From positions 62,001 to 126,000 of the forward strand of contig NZ_BCXA01000013.1 of assembly GCF_001894865.1 (NCBI RefSeq): a stretch of DNA of 64,000 nt, read 5' to 3'. Shown piece after piece: positions 43,661 to 51,995 of this stretch. The notes beneath the pieces were generated by a model that did not search any database, was not told where the DNA came from, and saw only the letters and a list, made by a program, of their open reading frames with translations. The position numbers and the translations under genes were made by a program. The stretch comes from Rhodococcus maanshanensis NBRC 100610 (GTDB lineage Bacteria; Actinomycetota; Actinomycetes; Mycobacteriales; Mycobacteriaceae). Position 1 is the first letter of the stretch. The number at the start of each line of letters is the position of its first letter.

Positions 43661-44632
43661 ATGGGGCAGCCGACGCACCGGACCGTCGCGGTCAACGGGA
43701 TCGACCTGCATTTCGCCGAGCAGGGCGAAGGCGAGCCGGTGGTGCTCTGTCACGGATTCCCCGGGCTCTGGTTCAGCTGGCGTCACCAGCTCGCGGCGCT
43801 CTCCGCCGCGGGCTACCGCGTCATCGCCCCTGACATGCGCGGGTACGGACGGACCAGCGCGCCCGCGCAGGTGTCCGAGTACGACCGACCGCACACGGTC
43901 GGTGACCTGGTCGGCCTGCTCGACGCGCTCGGCATCGAGCGGGCGGTGTTCGCCGGCCACGACTTCGGCGCCCACCTGACGTGGGACCTGCCTGCCTGGG
44001 CGCCCGATCGGGTGTCCGCGCTGATGCAGCTGAGCGTCCCACGTGCGCCGCGACTGCCGGTGCAGCCGAGTGTCGGGTTCAAGTACCTGGCGTCCAAGCA
44101 CTTTGCGCACGTGCACTACTTCCAGGAGCCGGGCGTCGCCGATCGGGAGCTCGGCGAGAATACCCGGGCCTTCCTGGCCAAGATCTTCCACGCGCTCAGC
44201 GGTGCGAACCGCTACCTCGACTGCTGGGAATTCCCCTCCGAGGGCAACGGCTACCTCGATGTGCTCCCCGAGCCGCCCGCCCTGCCGTGGAACTGGCTCG
44301 ATGAGGGTGAATTCGACTACTACGTCACGGAATTCGAGCGGACCGGGTTCACCGGTGGCCTCAACTGGTACCGGGCCGAGGATGCCGTCTGGGCGCAGAA
44401 CGAGTCTCTGCACGCGAAGCCGGTGGAGGTGCCGGTGACCTTCATCGCCGGCGCCAAGGATCCGGTGCTCGAGATGATGGGCAGCGACCCGTTCGCGACC
44501 ATGGGCCTGCTGGTGCCGGGACTGGTCTCCACCCACGTGATCCCGGATGCCGGGCACTTCGTGCAGATGGAAAAGCCCGCCGAGGTGAACTCGGCGATGC
44601 TCGAGTTCCTCGGCGGGCTGACTACTACTTGA
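43661..44632 (+). CDS. epoxide hydrolase, EphA-like alpha/beta hydrolase
   Basis: A 323-residue hydrolase in which the nucleophile is Asp101 (GHDFGAH), as in epoxide hydrolases, rather than Ser. HGFPGLW (31-37) forms the oxyanion region and His in AGHFVQMEKP near residue 300 is the base. It opens epoxides with water, for detoxification or lipid metabolism. The start at 43661 has GGAGGA 7 nt upstream. The stop overlaps that of the convergent ribH by 8 bp. Confidence 0.9.
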   Translation: MGQPTHRTVAVNGIDLHFAEQGEGEPVVLCHGFPGLWFSWRHQLAALSAAGYRVIAPDMRGYGRTSAPAQVSEYDRPHTVGDLVGLLDALGIERAVFAGHDFGAHLTWDLPAWAPDRVSALMQLSVPRAPRLPVQPSVGFKYLASKHFAHVHYFQEPGVADRELGENTRAFLAKIFHALSGANRYLDCWEFPSEGNGYLDVLPEPPALPWNWLDEGEFDYYVTEFERTGFTGGLNWYRAEDAVWAQNESLHAKPVEVPVTFIAGAKDPVLEMMGSDPFATMGLLVPGLVSTHVIPDAGHFVQMEKPAEVNSAMLEFLGGLTTT

Positions 44633-45062
44633 TCGCGTCCAGCGAGGCGAGGGTGAGCGAGCAGGCCTGCGCGACCTCCGCGCCCTTCTTGTCGAAGTGG
44701 CTGGCGAAGAACGCGGCGTGATCCTCGTGCTCATGGAAGTGGTGCGGGGTGAGCACGGCGGAGAAGACCGGGATATCGGTGTCGAGCTGGACCCGCATCA
44801 GCCCGTCGATCACCGCGGACGCCACGAACTCGTGCCGGTAGATGCCGCCGTCGACGACCAGTCCTGCGGCGACGATGGCTTGGAACCGCCCGGTGCGGGC
44901 GAGCCGCAGCGCATGCAGCGGGATCTCGAAGGCGCCGGGGGTCTCGAAGAACTCGATCTCGCCGGAGGTGTGGCCCAGTGTCCGCCACTGCGCGACGAAG
45001 GCGTCTCGTGCTCGGTCGACGATGGGTCGGTGCCACGTGGACTGAACGAAGGCGATGCTCAT
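44625..45062 (-). CDS. ribH: 6,7-dimethyl-8-ribityllumazine synthase, RibH2 type
   Basis: A 145-residue lumazine synthase. The substrate loop TPGAFEIPL (41-49) and the characteristic LTPHHFHEHEDHAAFFASHFDKKG block identify the type II enzyme known from Brucella and Mesorhizobium rather than the usual icosahedral type. It condenses the ribityl-pyrimidinedione with the four-carbon sugar phosphate in riboflavin synthesis. It lies alone, with no other rib gene or FMN riboswitch nearby, so it is probably a second copy. Divergent from the acyltransferase gene. Confidence 0.88.
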   Translation of the reverse strand: MSIAFVQSTWHRPIVDRARDAFVAQWRTLGHTSGEIEFFETPGAFEIPLHALRLARTGRFQAIVAAGLVVDGGIYRHEFVASAVIDGLMRVQLDTDIPVFSAVLTPHHFHEHEDHAAFFASHFDKKGAEVAQACSLTLASLDAIK

Positions 45063-45208
45063 TCCATGATGCTAGTTCGGCGCACCCCTGCGTGGCCATC
45101 CGGACATGCGTTCAGTTTGAATTTCCTCGGGCATGGACTGAATTCTCTTGTGATGCAAGGGAATCACGGTACCGGGCGAGGTTCGCGGTATCTCCGTACA
45201 GTGTGGAC

Positions 45209-45946
45209 ATGGACAAGCCCGAGGTTGCCCTGGACAACTGCGACGAGGTCTACGACTTCTACCTGCGACACCAGCAGAACCGCCTGGCCGCGAAGGCCGC
45301 CTACGGGCTGCTCGCGCTGAAGTTCCGGCCGAGGGTGACCTACGCGGACGGGGCGAAGGAGCAGGTCCGGGCCCTGGTGCGGTCCGATGCCCGGCTGGTT
45401 CTCGCGGTCAATCATCTGAGCCACAGCGATCCGTACACGGTGGCGGCCGCGGCGTCGGCCAGCGCGCTGCGTCCGGCGATCGGCCGGACCCGGGTGCTGG
45501 CAAAGGACGAGCTGTTCCTCGAGCCGAAGCGGCGCGAGCGGGTGGACCTGATGGGCGGGATCCCCGTCTTCCGCGGCAAGAACCACGGGATGCGCGCGGT
45601 CAACGCGGCGGGTCAGCGGATGATGGACGTCTGTGCCGAGCGGATGCGGCGAGGCGACGACCTGGCCATATTCCCGGAGGGCACCTGCAACGAGGAGGAT
45701 CCGACCCGGCTGCAGAAGATCGGCAGCGGGATCGGTCACATCATGAGCCGGGCGGTGAGGCTCGGGGTCCGGCCGGTGCTGGTCTACATGGGCATCAGCT
45801 ACGGTCCGCTGCCGGGGAAGGTGGCTCGGGCGAGCGTGTATCTCGACAATCCGGTCACCGAGATCCCGGAGAAGCCGGCCGACATCGCGCGACTGGTGGC
45901 GGCAGGGCTGCAGCGCGCGGTCGACGGGGCGGTCGCGCGGTACTGA
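45209..45946 (+). CDS. 1-acylglycerol-3-phosphate acyltransferase-like protein
   Basis: A 245-residue PlsC-family acyltransferase. The catalytic HX4D motif is His69 to Asp74 in NHLSHSD and FPEGTCNEE (near 155) binds the glycerol phosphate. It lacks a strong membrane helix, so it probably associates with the membrane peripherally. The ATG at 45209 begins the conserved protein; a longer frame starts upstream without support. Function in phospholipid or glycolipid acylation is inferred. Confidence 0.85.
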   Translation: MDKPEVALDNCDEVYDFYLRHQQNRLAAKAAYGLLALKFRPRVTYADGAKEQVRALVRSDARLVLAVNHLSHSDPYTVAAAASASALRPAIGRTRVLAKDELFLEPKRRERVDLMGGIPVFRGKNHGMRAVNAAGQRMMDVCAERMRRGDDLAIFPEGTCNEEDPTRLQKIGSGIGHIMSRAVRLGVRPVLVYMGISYGPLPGKVARASVYLDNPVTEIPEKPADIARLVAAGLQRAVDGAVARY

Positions 45947-45974
45947 GTCCCGTCTCCATGCCCCCCTGGGAGTT

Positions 45975-45993
45975 ATACCCCCTTGGGTATGAT
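45975..45993 (+). promoter_or_regulatory. CsoR-type operator overlapping a -10 box
   Basis: A perfect inverted repeat ATACCC-CCTT-GGGTAT at 45975-45990 runs into TATGAT (45988-45993), a good -10 sequence. G/C-rich cores flanked by ATA/TAT are typical of CsoR-family sites, which include copper and persulfide sensors. It lies 29 nt before the rhodanese start. Confidence 0.6.
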
Positions 45994-46021
45994 CGGCCCA
46001 TTCGACGAGGAGAGGAACCTC

Positions 46022-46330
46022 ATGCAGGAAGTGGATCTGGTGGCGCTCGACGCCGCCCTTGCCGCAGGCGCGCCGGTGATCGATGTGCGCGAAGCCGACG
46101 AGTACGCCCGCGGGCACGTGCCGGGGGTCCGGCTGATCCCGCTCGGCGAGCTGGTGGCCCGTATCGACGAGGTGCCCGCCGCGCCGACCGTCTACGTGAT
46201 CTGTGCGATGGGCGGCCGCAGCGCGCACGGCGCCTCCCTGCTGGGGGCCGCCGGCATCAACGCGGTTAACGTCGCGGGTGGTACGGATGCGTGGATCAGC
46301 TCCGGTCGATCGGTGGAGTCGGGAGCCTGA
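46022..46330 (+). CDS. rhodanese-like sulfurtransferase
   Basis: A 102-residue single-domain rhodanese. Asp21 and Arg23 (VIDVREADEYARGHVPG) and catalytic Cys61 in VICAMGGRSA are present, with a GGRS loop typical of small rhodaneses. It carries sulfane sulfur, likely in sulfide or polysulfide handling. GAGGAGAGG precedes the ATG at 46022. The CsoR-type operator upstream fits a persulfide-sensing repressor, but no csoR gene lies next to it. Confidence 0.9.
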   Translation: MQEVDLVALDAALAAGAPVIDVREADEYARGHVPGVRLIPLGELVARIDEVPAAPTVYVICAMGGRSAHGASLLGAAGINAVNVAGGTDAWISSGRSVESGA

Positions 46331-46342
46331 CCCGTCGGGCGC

Positions 46343-46717
46343 CTACCGGGCCCACAGGCGGCGGTAGGCGTCCTCCTCGGCCTCGCGGGCGGCCTTGCGT
46401 CGCGGGTTGTCCAGGTCCATGGGCAGGCCGTTCTTCTGCAGTCGCCGCGCGCGGTTCTGGTGGATGTAGACGACCGAGTAGAAGAGCGCCAGCAGGATCC
46501 CGAGCAGGACCATCGACCCCCGCAGCCACAGCGGTCCCGGGAAGAGCATGAAGATCGCGAACAGTGGGAGGAACGGCACCATCGCGCGGACGAGGTGTCG
46601 GACGACGTAGTGGTCGCCCGTGATGTCGTTGAGCACCCAGTCGTTCATGGACTCGGGCAGCCTGGCGCCGCAGGCATAGGCGATCCACTGCAGCGGATTC
46701 GGTCGGGTGGCGCTCAT
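46343..46717 (-). CDS. DUF5313 membrane protein
   Basis: A 124-residue protein with two adjacent membrane helices (about 43-60 and 65-85), a conserved N-terminus RPNPLQWIAYACGARLPESMNDWVLNDITG and a basic C-terminus. DUF5313 is found in mycolic-acid bacteria; its function is unknown. The start overlaps the stop of the OhrR-like gene (ATGA), so the regulator and this protein are coupled. Confidence 0.82.
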   Translation of the reverse strand: MSATRPNPLQWIAYACGARLPESMNDWVLNDITGDHYVVRHLVRAMVPFLPLFAIFMLFPGPLWLRGSMVLLGILLALFYSVVYIHQNRARRLQKNGLPMDLDNPRRKAAREAEEDAYRRLWAR

Positions 46718-47190
46718 TGATCCAGTGCTCCTGCCGTGAGTGCGGCCCGGTTGATCCGGGTGAGAACGTCGTGAAGCTCCTCGAGCTCGGGTAGGCCGAC
46801 GCCGAGGCGTGCCACCACCGCGGGCGGGATCAGTTCGGCCTCGGCGCGCAGGGCCCGCCCGGCCTCGGTCAGATCGACGACCAGCTGCCGCTCGTCCTCG
46901 CTGCTGCGGGACCTGGTGATCAGGCCCGACGACTCGAGCCGCTTGAGCAGCGGCGAGAGGGTCGGCGAATCGAGCTGCAGGGCGCTGCCGATCGCCTTCA
47001 CCGACATCGGCGCCTCGCCCCAGAGTGCGAGCATCACCAGGTACTGCGGGTGCGTCAGGCCCATCGGTTCGAGCAGCGGGCGGTACACCGAGAGCACCGC
47101 GCGATTGGCGACGGCCAGCGCGAAGCAGACCTGGCGGTCGAGGGCGAGCGGGTCGACCCCGGTTGCCGGTGACTGTTCGACGGTGGACAT
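46714..47190 (-). CDS. MarR/OhrR-type redox regulator
   Basis: A 158-residue winged-helix regulator. Cys22 in DRQVCFALAVANRAV is in the position of the reactive cysteine of OhrR, and YLVMLALWGEAPMSVKAIGSALQLDSPTLSPLLKRLES is the DNA-reading part. OhrR usually represses the hydroperoxide reductase gene ohr beside it; here the coupled partner is DUF5313 and ohr is absent. A palindrome at 47202-47220 just before the start suits autoregulation. Confidence 0.88.
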   Translation of the reverse strand: MSTVEQSPATGVDPLALDRQVCFALAVANRAVLSVYRPLLEPMGLTHPQYLVMLALWGEAPMSVKAIGSALQLDSPTLSPLLKRLESSGLITRSRSSEDERQLVVDLTEAGRALRAEAELIPPAVVARLGVGLPELEELHDVLTRINRAALTAGALDQ

Positions 47191-47201
47191 GTAGTAGAGC
47201 G

Positions 47202-47220
47202 TACACGAATAGATCGTGCA
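47202..47220. promoter_or_regulatory. candidate OhrR operator
   Basis: TACACGA (47202-47208) and TCGTGCA (47214-47220) match at six of seven positions around a 5-nt spacer, 11 nt before the regulator start codon. Position and symmetry fit an autoregulatory MarR-family site. Confidence 0.5.
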
Positions 47221-47232
47221 CTAACTAACTTC

Positions 47233-47293
47233 GCCGAGTGTGCACCTGCCGGCTCGCCCTCTCGGGCGATGCCCCGGCAGGTGCACACTCGGC
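47233..47293 (-). terminator. 61-bp nested hairpin after the metal transporter operon
   Basis: A perfect 20-bp inverted repeat (47233-47252 with 47274-47293, arm GCCGAGTGTGCACCTGCCGG) encloses a second hairpin (CGCCC TCTC GGGCG). It lies 19 bp beyond the cbiO stop. It probably ends the operon, though its length and perfection are more than a terminator needs and suggest a repeat element. Confidence 0.6.
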
Positions 47294-47311
47294 AATCCCG
47301 GGGGCGGGCCG

Positions 47312-48067
47312 TCAGCCGCGCGGGACCTCGAAGCCCCACGGCAGCTCCAGCCGGTGGCGGCCCAGCAGCTCCGCGTCCGCGAGCAGCTCGAGGACCGGGT
47401 CGTCCGCGACCAGCCTGCCGTCGTCGATGATGACCGCGCGGTCGCACAGCTGTGCGGCGTAGGGCAGGTCGTGGGTGACCAGTATCAGGGTGGTGTCCAG
47501 CCCGAGCAGCACCTCGGCCAGCTCCCGGCGGGCCACCGGGTCGAGGTTCGCGGACGGCTCGTCGAGGACCAGCACGTCCGGCCTGCACGCCAGCACCGTG
47601 GCCAGCGCGACCCGCCGCCGCTGCCCGCCGGACAGGTGCGACGGTGACCGCTCGGCGTGTTCGCTCATGCCGACCGCGGCCAGCGCGTCGGTCACCCGCG
47701 CACGCAGCTCGTCGCCGGTGACGCCGAAGTTCGCCGGACCGAACGCGACGTCCTGCGCGACGGTCGGCATGAACAGTTGATCGTCCGGGTCCTGGAAGAC
47801 GATCCCGACCCGGCGCCTGGCCTCGCGCAGGGTGCCCCGCTCGACCCGGGTGCCGCCGATCTCGACGTGGCCCGCGGTGGGGGAGAGCACCCCGTTCAGC
47901 TGCAGCATGAGGGTGGTCTTGCCTGCGCCGTTGGGGCCGAGAAGCGCAATCCGCTCGCCGACAGCGACTTCCAGGTCGATTCCGCGCAGCGCGCCCCGGC
48001 CGTCGGGGTACGTGAAGCCCAGGTCGTGCGCGCGCACCGCGGCGGGCAATGCATCGCCCGGGCTCAT
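47312..48067 (-). CDS. cbiO: CbiO, ATPase of a cobalt/nickel ECF transporter
   Basis: A 251-residue ATPase. Walker A is GPNGAGKTT (about 43-51), the Q-loop lies in VFQDPDDQLFMP, the signature is LSGGQRRR and Walker B is VLVLDEPSANLDP. The QDPDDQ sequence is typical of ECF-type ATPases. It drives uptake through CbiM and CbiQ. The start overlaps the end of cbiQ by 4 bp. Confidence 0.92.
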   Translation of the reverse strand: MSPGDALPAAVRAHDLGFTYPDGRGALRGIDLEVAVGERIALLGPNGAGKTTLMLQLNGVLSPTAGHVEIGGTRVERGTLREARRRVGIVFQDPDDQLFMPTVAQDVAFGPANFGVTGDELRARVTDALAAVGMSEHAERSPSHLSGGQRRRVALATVLACRPDVLVLDEPSANLDPVARRELAEVLLGLDTTLILVTHDLPYAAQLCDRAVIIDDGRLVADDPVLELLADAELLGRHRLELPWGFEVPRG

Positions 48068-48831
48068 CCGGCCACCGCCAGTGCCGTCAGGCAGACGGCC
48101 ACCGCGCCGAGGGCGGGGGTGAGGCCGAGCAGCCAGCCGCGCGCGGTGGCCGCCGGCGCACCGAGATCGGGCATCGCGCCGGTGAACCCGCGCGACGCCA
48201 TCGCCAGGTGCACCCGCTCGCCGCGCTCGTAGGTCCGCAGGAACAGCCCGCCCACCCCGCGTGCGGTTGCGCCGATCTGGCGCAGGGTGCGTGGGTCGTC
48301 GCCGCGGGAGATCCGCGCGATCCGCATCCGGTTCGCCTCCGCGGCAAGTAGATCCACGTACCGCAGCATCAGGACGAGAACGGTGGTGACGAGGGCGGGC
48401 ACCCGCAGTCGGGTCAGCCCCAGTGGCAGATCCGCGGTCCTGGTGGTGGCCGCCAACGTCAGTGAGGTGAGCACCCCGAGGGTGCCCTTGATGAGGATCC
48501 CCCATGCCGCGTACAGGCCCGCGACCGACAGCGACAGGCCGGCCCATCGCACGCGTTCGCCGCCCTCGCCGAACGGCAGCAACACCGCGAGCACGACGAA
48601 CGGCGCCTCGATCAGCATCCGCGGCGCGATCCAGCGCAGCGGGATCCGGGCGATCTGCCACACCACCAGCAGGACAACGGCATACAGGCCGAAGGCCCAC
48701 ATTTGTTCGCGCGGTGTCGCGACCACCGCGAACACCCCGACAACCGCCGCGACGATCTTCACCTCGACCGGCAATCGGTGTACCGGTGAGTCGTCCTCGC
48801 GGTAGAGCGGGTGCGTGTGACCGGCGCCCAC
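48064..48831 (-). CDS. cbiQ: CbiQ, transmembrane coupling subunit
   Basis: A 255-residue membrane protein with about five helices and the two ATPase-coupling segments with A-x-R-G (EANRMRIARISRGDDPR and MASRGFTGAMPD). It joins CbiO to the metal-binding CbiM. The GTG at 48831 lies 2 bp after the previous stop; a much longer frame to 49158 overlaps that gene and is rejected. N-terminal GAGHTHPL could bind metal. Confidence 0.9.
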   Translation of the reverse strand: MGAGHTHPLYREDDSPVHRLPVEVKIVAAVVGVFAVVATPREQMWAFGLYAVVLLVVWQIARIPLRWIAPRMLIEAPFVVLAVLLPFGEGGERVRWAGLSLSVAGLYAAWGILIKGTLGVLTSLTLAATTRTADLPLGLTRLRVPALVTTVLVLMLRYVDLLAAEANRMRIARISRGDDPRTLRQIGATARGVGGLFLRTYERGERVHLAMASRGFTGAMPDLGAPAATARGWLLGLTPALGAVAVCLTALAVAG

Positions 48832-48833
48832 CG

Positions 48834-49175
48834 TCAGGTCCTGCGGTTCGAGCGCGCGATCAGCCAGAACAGTCCACCGGCGACCGCGAATGTCGCGGTA
48901 GCGCCGAGGATCCCGGCGATCCCGGACAGGCTGTCGTTGCCCGCGACGGCATAGTCTGCGAGCGGGGCGTCGGCGAGGTGGTGTTCGCCCGCGTTCTGCG
49001 CGATGCAGTCGCCGGTCAGTTCCTCGCCCTCCGCCGTCTCGACGACCGTGCACCCGCGCAGCGTGGTCGAGTCCAGCCCGTCGGGGCTGGCGCTGGCGAG
49101 ATAGCTGACCGCGCCGGCGACGAGCAGGGCGACGACGGCGAAACCGACAAGGAACCAAGACCTTCGGGTCGTCAT
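48834..49175 (-). CDS. CbiN-like PDGLE domain protein
   Basis: A 113-residue membrane protein with a helix at each end (about 7-27 and 86-105) and the PDGLDSTTL motif at 31-39 that defines the PDGLE/CbiN-like accessory family. CbiN-type subunits help load metal into CbiM. Two cysteines lie in the exterior loop. The start overlaps the cbiM stop (ATGA). Confidence 0.87.
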   Translation of the reverse strand: MTTRRSWFLVGFAVVALLVAGAVSYLASASPDGLDSTTLRGCTVVETAEGEELTGDCIAQNAGEHHLADAPLADYAVAGNDSLSGIAGILGATATFAVAGGLFWLIARSNRRT

Positions 49176-49849
49176 GTCGGTACCTCCGCGGTCCGTCGGG
49201 GCGCGGTGCGCAGCAGGTACACCAGGTCGGGCCGGGCCCTGGAGACCGCGACCACGGTGAGCGCGGTGATCAGCCCCTCGCCGATGCCGATCAGGGTGTG
49301 GGTGCCGAGCATGTACCAGGCGACTGTGCCGAGCGAGGTCTGTCCGGCGCCGCCGAGCGCGTACTCGAGCAGGAACCCGGACGCGGCCGCCAGTGTGTTC
49401 GCCAGCGCGGCAACGAAAGCCAGTACGGCCAGGCCTGAGTCGCCGAACCCGCGGAGTAGTGGCCGCAGCGCGACGGCCACCGCGTAGCCGACCCCGACTC
49501 CGATCAGTGCCATGTTGGTGATGTTGGTGCCGAGCGCGGTGAGGCCGCCATCCGCGAAGAGCAGTGCCTGCACCACGAGCACGATCGCCACGCACAGCGC
49601 GCCGGTGTAGGGGCCGACCAGTATGGCGGCGAGGGCGCCGCCGAGCAGGTGGCCGCTGGCGCCGGGCAGGATCGGGAAGTTCACCATCTGCACCGCGAAG
49701 ATGAACGCGGCGACCAGGCCGGCCATCGGAGCGGTCCGCTCGTCGAGCTCGGTGCGGGCCTTCCATGCGGCCACGGCGACGCCCGCGACCGCGACGACTC
49801 CGAACAGCAGCGAGGTCGGTGCGTCCACCAGGCCGTCGCTCATGTGCAT
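49172..49849 (-). CDS. cbiM: CbiM, metal-binding substrate component
   Basis: A membrane protein of 225 residues from the start chosen here. The N-terminus [11 protein letters not shown] equals the MHIPDGF end of CbiM/NikM, in which the free amino group and His2 bind Co2+ or Ni2+; this argues for the ATG at 49849. The frame continues to an ATG at 49900, but that codon falls inside a likely -10 box. Seven or so helices follow, with a conserved [10 protein letters not shown] segment. Confidence 0.9.
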   Translation of the reverse strand: MHMSDGLVDAPTSLLFGVVAVAGVAVAAWKARTELDERTAPMAGLVAAFIFAVQMVNFPILPGASGHLLGGALAAILVGPYTGALCVAIVLVVQALLFADGGLTALGTNITNMALIGVGVGYAVAVALRPLLRGFGDSGLAVLAFVAALANTLAAASGFLLEYALGGAGQTSLGTVAWYMLGTHTLIGIGEGLITALTVVAVSRARPDLVYLLRTAPRRTAEVPT

Positions 49850-49895
49850 CGCCAGGAGGGCGTCGTTCGGGCTGTTCACGAGCGGAGCATAACCA

Positions 49896-49924
49896 GACAT
49901 ATCGACAATTGCTCAGTTGTTCAA
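49896..49924 (-). promoter_or_regulatory. cbi promoter with operator in the spacer
   Basis: On the minus strand, TTGAAC (plus 49919-49924) and TATGTC (plus 49896-49901) are separated by 17 nt. Between and across them lies the inverted repeat ACAATTG-CT-CAGTTGT (49905-49920), matching at six of seven positions. A repressor bound there would block the promoter, as metal-sensing regulators do. Confidence 0.6.
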
Positions 49925-49953
49925 ATGAACGTAACAAGGGGCCCGCGGCCCGC

Positions 49954-50649
49954 TCACTGCAGATCGGCCACCGGGGTGGACGGCTCGATCCGAATGTCGA
50001 GCCGGCGGAGGTTGCCGTCGAGCACCTGCCAGATGGACACCTCGAGGAAGCTTGCGAGTTCCTCCGCGGTCAACGCGTGTTGTGGATTGCTCAGCCACCG
50101 GTTGACGCTGACGTCGACCAGCCCGATCAGCCCGAAGGCCAGCGTCTCGGACAGCTCGGTTCCCTTGCCGAGCTTGGTCAGGATCGCCTCGAGCAGCGCG
50201 GTGATCTGCAGCGCGATGGCGGTCTTGGTGCCGGTGACCACCCTGGAGCCGGTGGTCCGGTGGCTGGGGGAGCCGGTGCCGAGGAACTGGTGCAGGCGCG
50301 GGAAGTCGACGATCCAGCGGAGATAGGTCTCGACGGCGTGCGCGATGGTCTCGCCGACCGTGCCCTCGGGCAGCAGGGCGGGCGCCACGAACTGCATGAG
50401 TCGCTCGATGATCCGCGCCCGGAGCTGTTCGTCGAGGTCGCCGCGGTCCTTGAAGATCCGGTACACCACCGAGCGCGGGACCCCGGCCCGCTCGGCGATC
50501 TGCTTCACCCCGATGTCGGAGCCGCCCTCGTTGATGGCGTCCATGGCGGCCTCGAGGATCCGGTCGCGGCGATCCGCCTTGTGGTCGTCCCACCGGGTGG
50601 CGCGACCGTCCGGTCCTTGGCGCGTAACGGCGTCGACTCGTTCTGGCAT
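49954..50649 (-). CDS. TetR family regulator of the lipid operon
   Basis: A 231-residue regulator. The DNA-binding domain is at about 22-70 ([46 protein letters not shown]). It is divergent from the thiolase gene, and a perfect palindrome lies between them. I took the ATG at 50649; the frame is open to 50742 but would cross the operator. It probably responds to an acyl-CoA. Confidence 0.9.
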   Translation of the reverse strand: MPERVDAVTRQGPDGRATRWDDHKADRRDRILEAAMDAINEGGSDIGVKQIAERAGVPRSVVYRIFKDRGDLDEQLRARIIERLMQFVAPALLPEGTVGETIAHAVETYLRWIVDFPRLHQFLGTGSPSHRTTGSRVVTGTKTAIALQITALLEAILTKLGKGTELSETLAFGLIGLVDVSVNRWLSNPQHALTAEELASFLEVSIWQVLDGNLRRLDIRIEPSTPVADLQ

Positions 50650-50688
50650 CGGCCCCACGATACCCATCGAGTGATTGACGGGACATCC

Positions 50689-50712
50689 TGTCTCACTTAC
50701 TTTAGTGAGACA
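50689..50712. promoter_or_regulatory. perfect TetR-type operator
   Basis: TGTCTCACT (50689-50697) and AGTGAGACA (50704-50712) form a perfect 9-bp inverted repeat with a 6-nt spacer, midway between the divergent regulator and thiolase genes. Confidence 0.75.
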
Positions 50713-50754
50713 GCGTGTCGCAGACAGATTTGTCACTCTCACTCAGGAGTTCAG

Positions 50755-51945
50755 ATGGGCAACAGGGTTTTCGTCGTCGGGGTCGGCATGACGAAGTTCG
50801 AAAAGCCGGGGGCCCGCGAGTGGGACTACCCCGACATGGCGCGCGAGGCCGGGACAAAGGCGCTCGAGGACGCGGGCATCGACTACCGCCAGGTGGAGCA
50901 GGCCTACGTCGGCTACGTCTACGGCGAGTCCACCTCCGGCCAGCGGGCCGTGTACGAGCTGGGCCTGACCGGCATCCCGATCGTCAACGTCAACAACAAC
51001 TGTTCGACGGGTTCGACCGCGCTGTACCTGGCGACCCAGGCCGTCAAGAGCGGACAGGCCGACTGCACCCTCGCGCTCGGCTTCGAGAAGATGCAGGCCG
51101 GCTCGCTCGGCACCACCTACGACGACCGCGAGCAGCCGATGATGCGGCACCTGCTCGCGCTTGCCGAGCTGCAGGAGTTCGCGATGCCCCCCGCGCCGTA
51201 CATGTTCGGCGCCGCGGGCAAGGAACACATGGAGCGCTACGGCACCACCGAGGAGCACTTCGCCAAGATCGGCGTCAAGAACCACAAGCACTCGATGAAC
51301 AACCCGTACGCCCAGTTCCAGGACGAGTACACGCTCGAGGAGATCCTCGCCTCGAAGCGGATCTACGGCCCGTTGACCAAGCTGCAGTGCTCGCCGACCT
51401 CGGACGGATCCGGCGCGGTGATCGTGGCCAGTGAGGCGTTCGTGGACGAGCACGGTCTCGCGGGCCAGGCCGTCGAGATCGTCGGTCAGGCGATGGTCAC
51501 CGACATGGAGTCCACCTTCGCCGACAGGAGTGCGATCAGCCGCGTCGGCGCCGACATGACCCGTGTCGCCGCCCGAAAGGTGTACGAACAGGCAGGCATC
51601 GACGCCACCGACGTCGACGTCATCGAGCTGCACGACTGCTTCTCGACCAACGAGCTGCTCACCTACGAGGCGCTCGGCCTGTGCCCGGAGGGCGACGGCG
51701 GCAAGCTCGTCGATGCCGGCGCGACGACCTACGGCGGTCAGTGGGTGGTCAACCCGTCCGGCGGCCTGATCTCCAAGGGGCATCCCCTCGGCGCGACCGG
51801 GCTCGCCCAGTGCAGCGAGCTCACCTGGCAGCTGCGCGGCACCGCGGACGCCCGCCAGGTCGACGGTGCGACGGTCGCGCTGCAGCACAACATCGGTCTC
51901 GGCGGCGCGGTGGTCGTGACCGCCTACCGGCCCGCCGAGCGCTGA
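50755..51945 (+). CDS. lipid-transfer protein / SCPx-type thiolase
   Basis: A 396-residue thiolase-fold enzyme. Cys83 ([11 protein letters not shown]) is the acyl-carrying residue and His in KGHPLGATG is present. The last motif is HNIGLGGA, as in SCPx/Ltp-type thiolases, in place of the Cys-x-Gly of ordinary thiolases. It cleaves or transfers branched or steroid-type acyl-CoA. GGAG lies 6 nt before the ATG. First gene of the operon. Confidence 0.9.
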   Translation: MGNRVFVVGVGMTKFEKPGAREWDYPDMAREAGTKALEDAGIDYRQVEQAYVGYVYGESTSGQRAVYELGLTGIPIVNVNNNCSTGSTALYLATQAVKSGQADCTLALGFEKMQAGSLGTTYDDREQPMMRHLLALAELQEFAMPPAPYMFGAAGKEHMERYGTTEEHFAKIGVKNHKHSMNNPYAQFQDEYTLEEILASKRIYGPLTKLQCSPTSDGSGAVIVASEAFVDEHGLAGQAVEIVGQAMVTDMESTFADRSAISRVGADMTRVAARKVYEQAGIDATDVDVIELHDCFSTNELLTYEALGLCPEGDGGKLVDAGATTYGGQWVVNPSGGLISKGHPLGATGLAQCSELTWQLRGTADARQVDGATVALQHNIGLGGAVVVTAYRPAER

Positions 51946-51995
51946 CCGTTCCTTCTCGTCCGATTCAACATTCCTCGTATGCAAGGAGTTTCACC

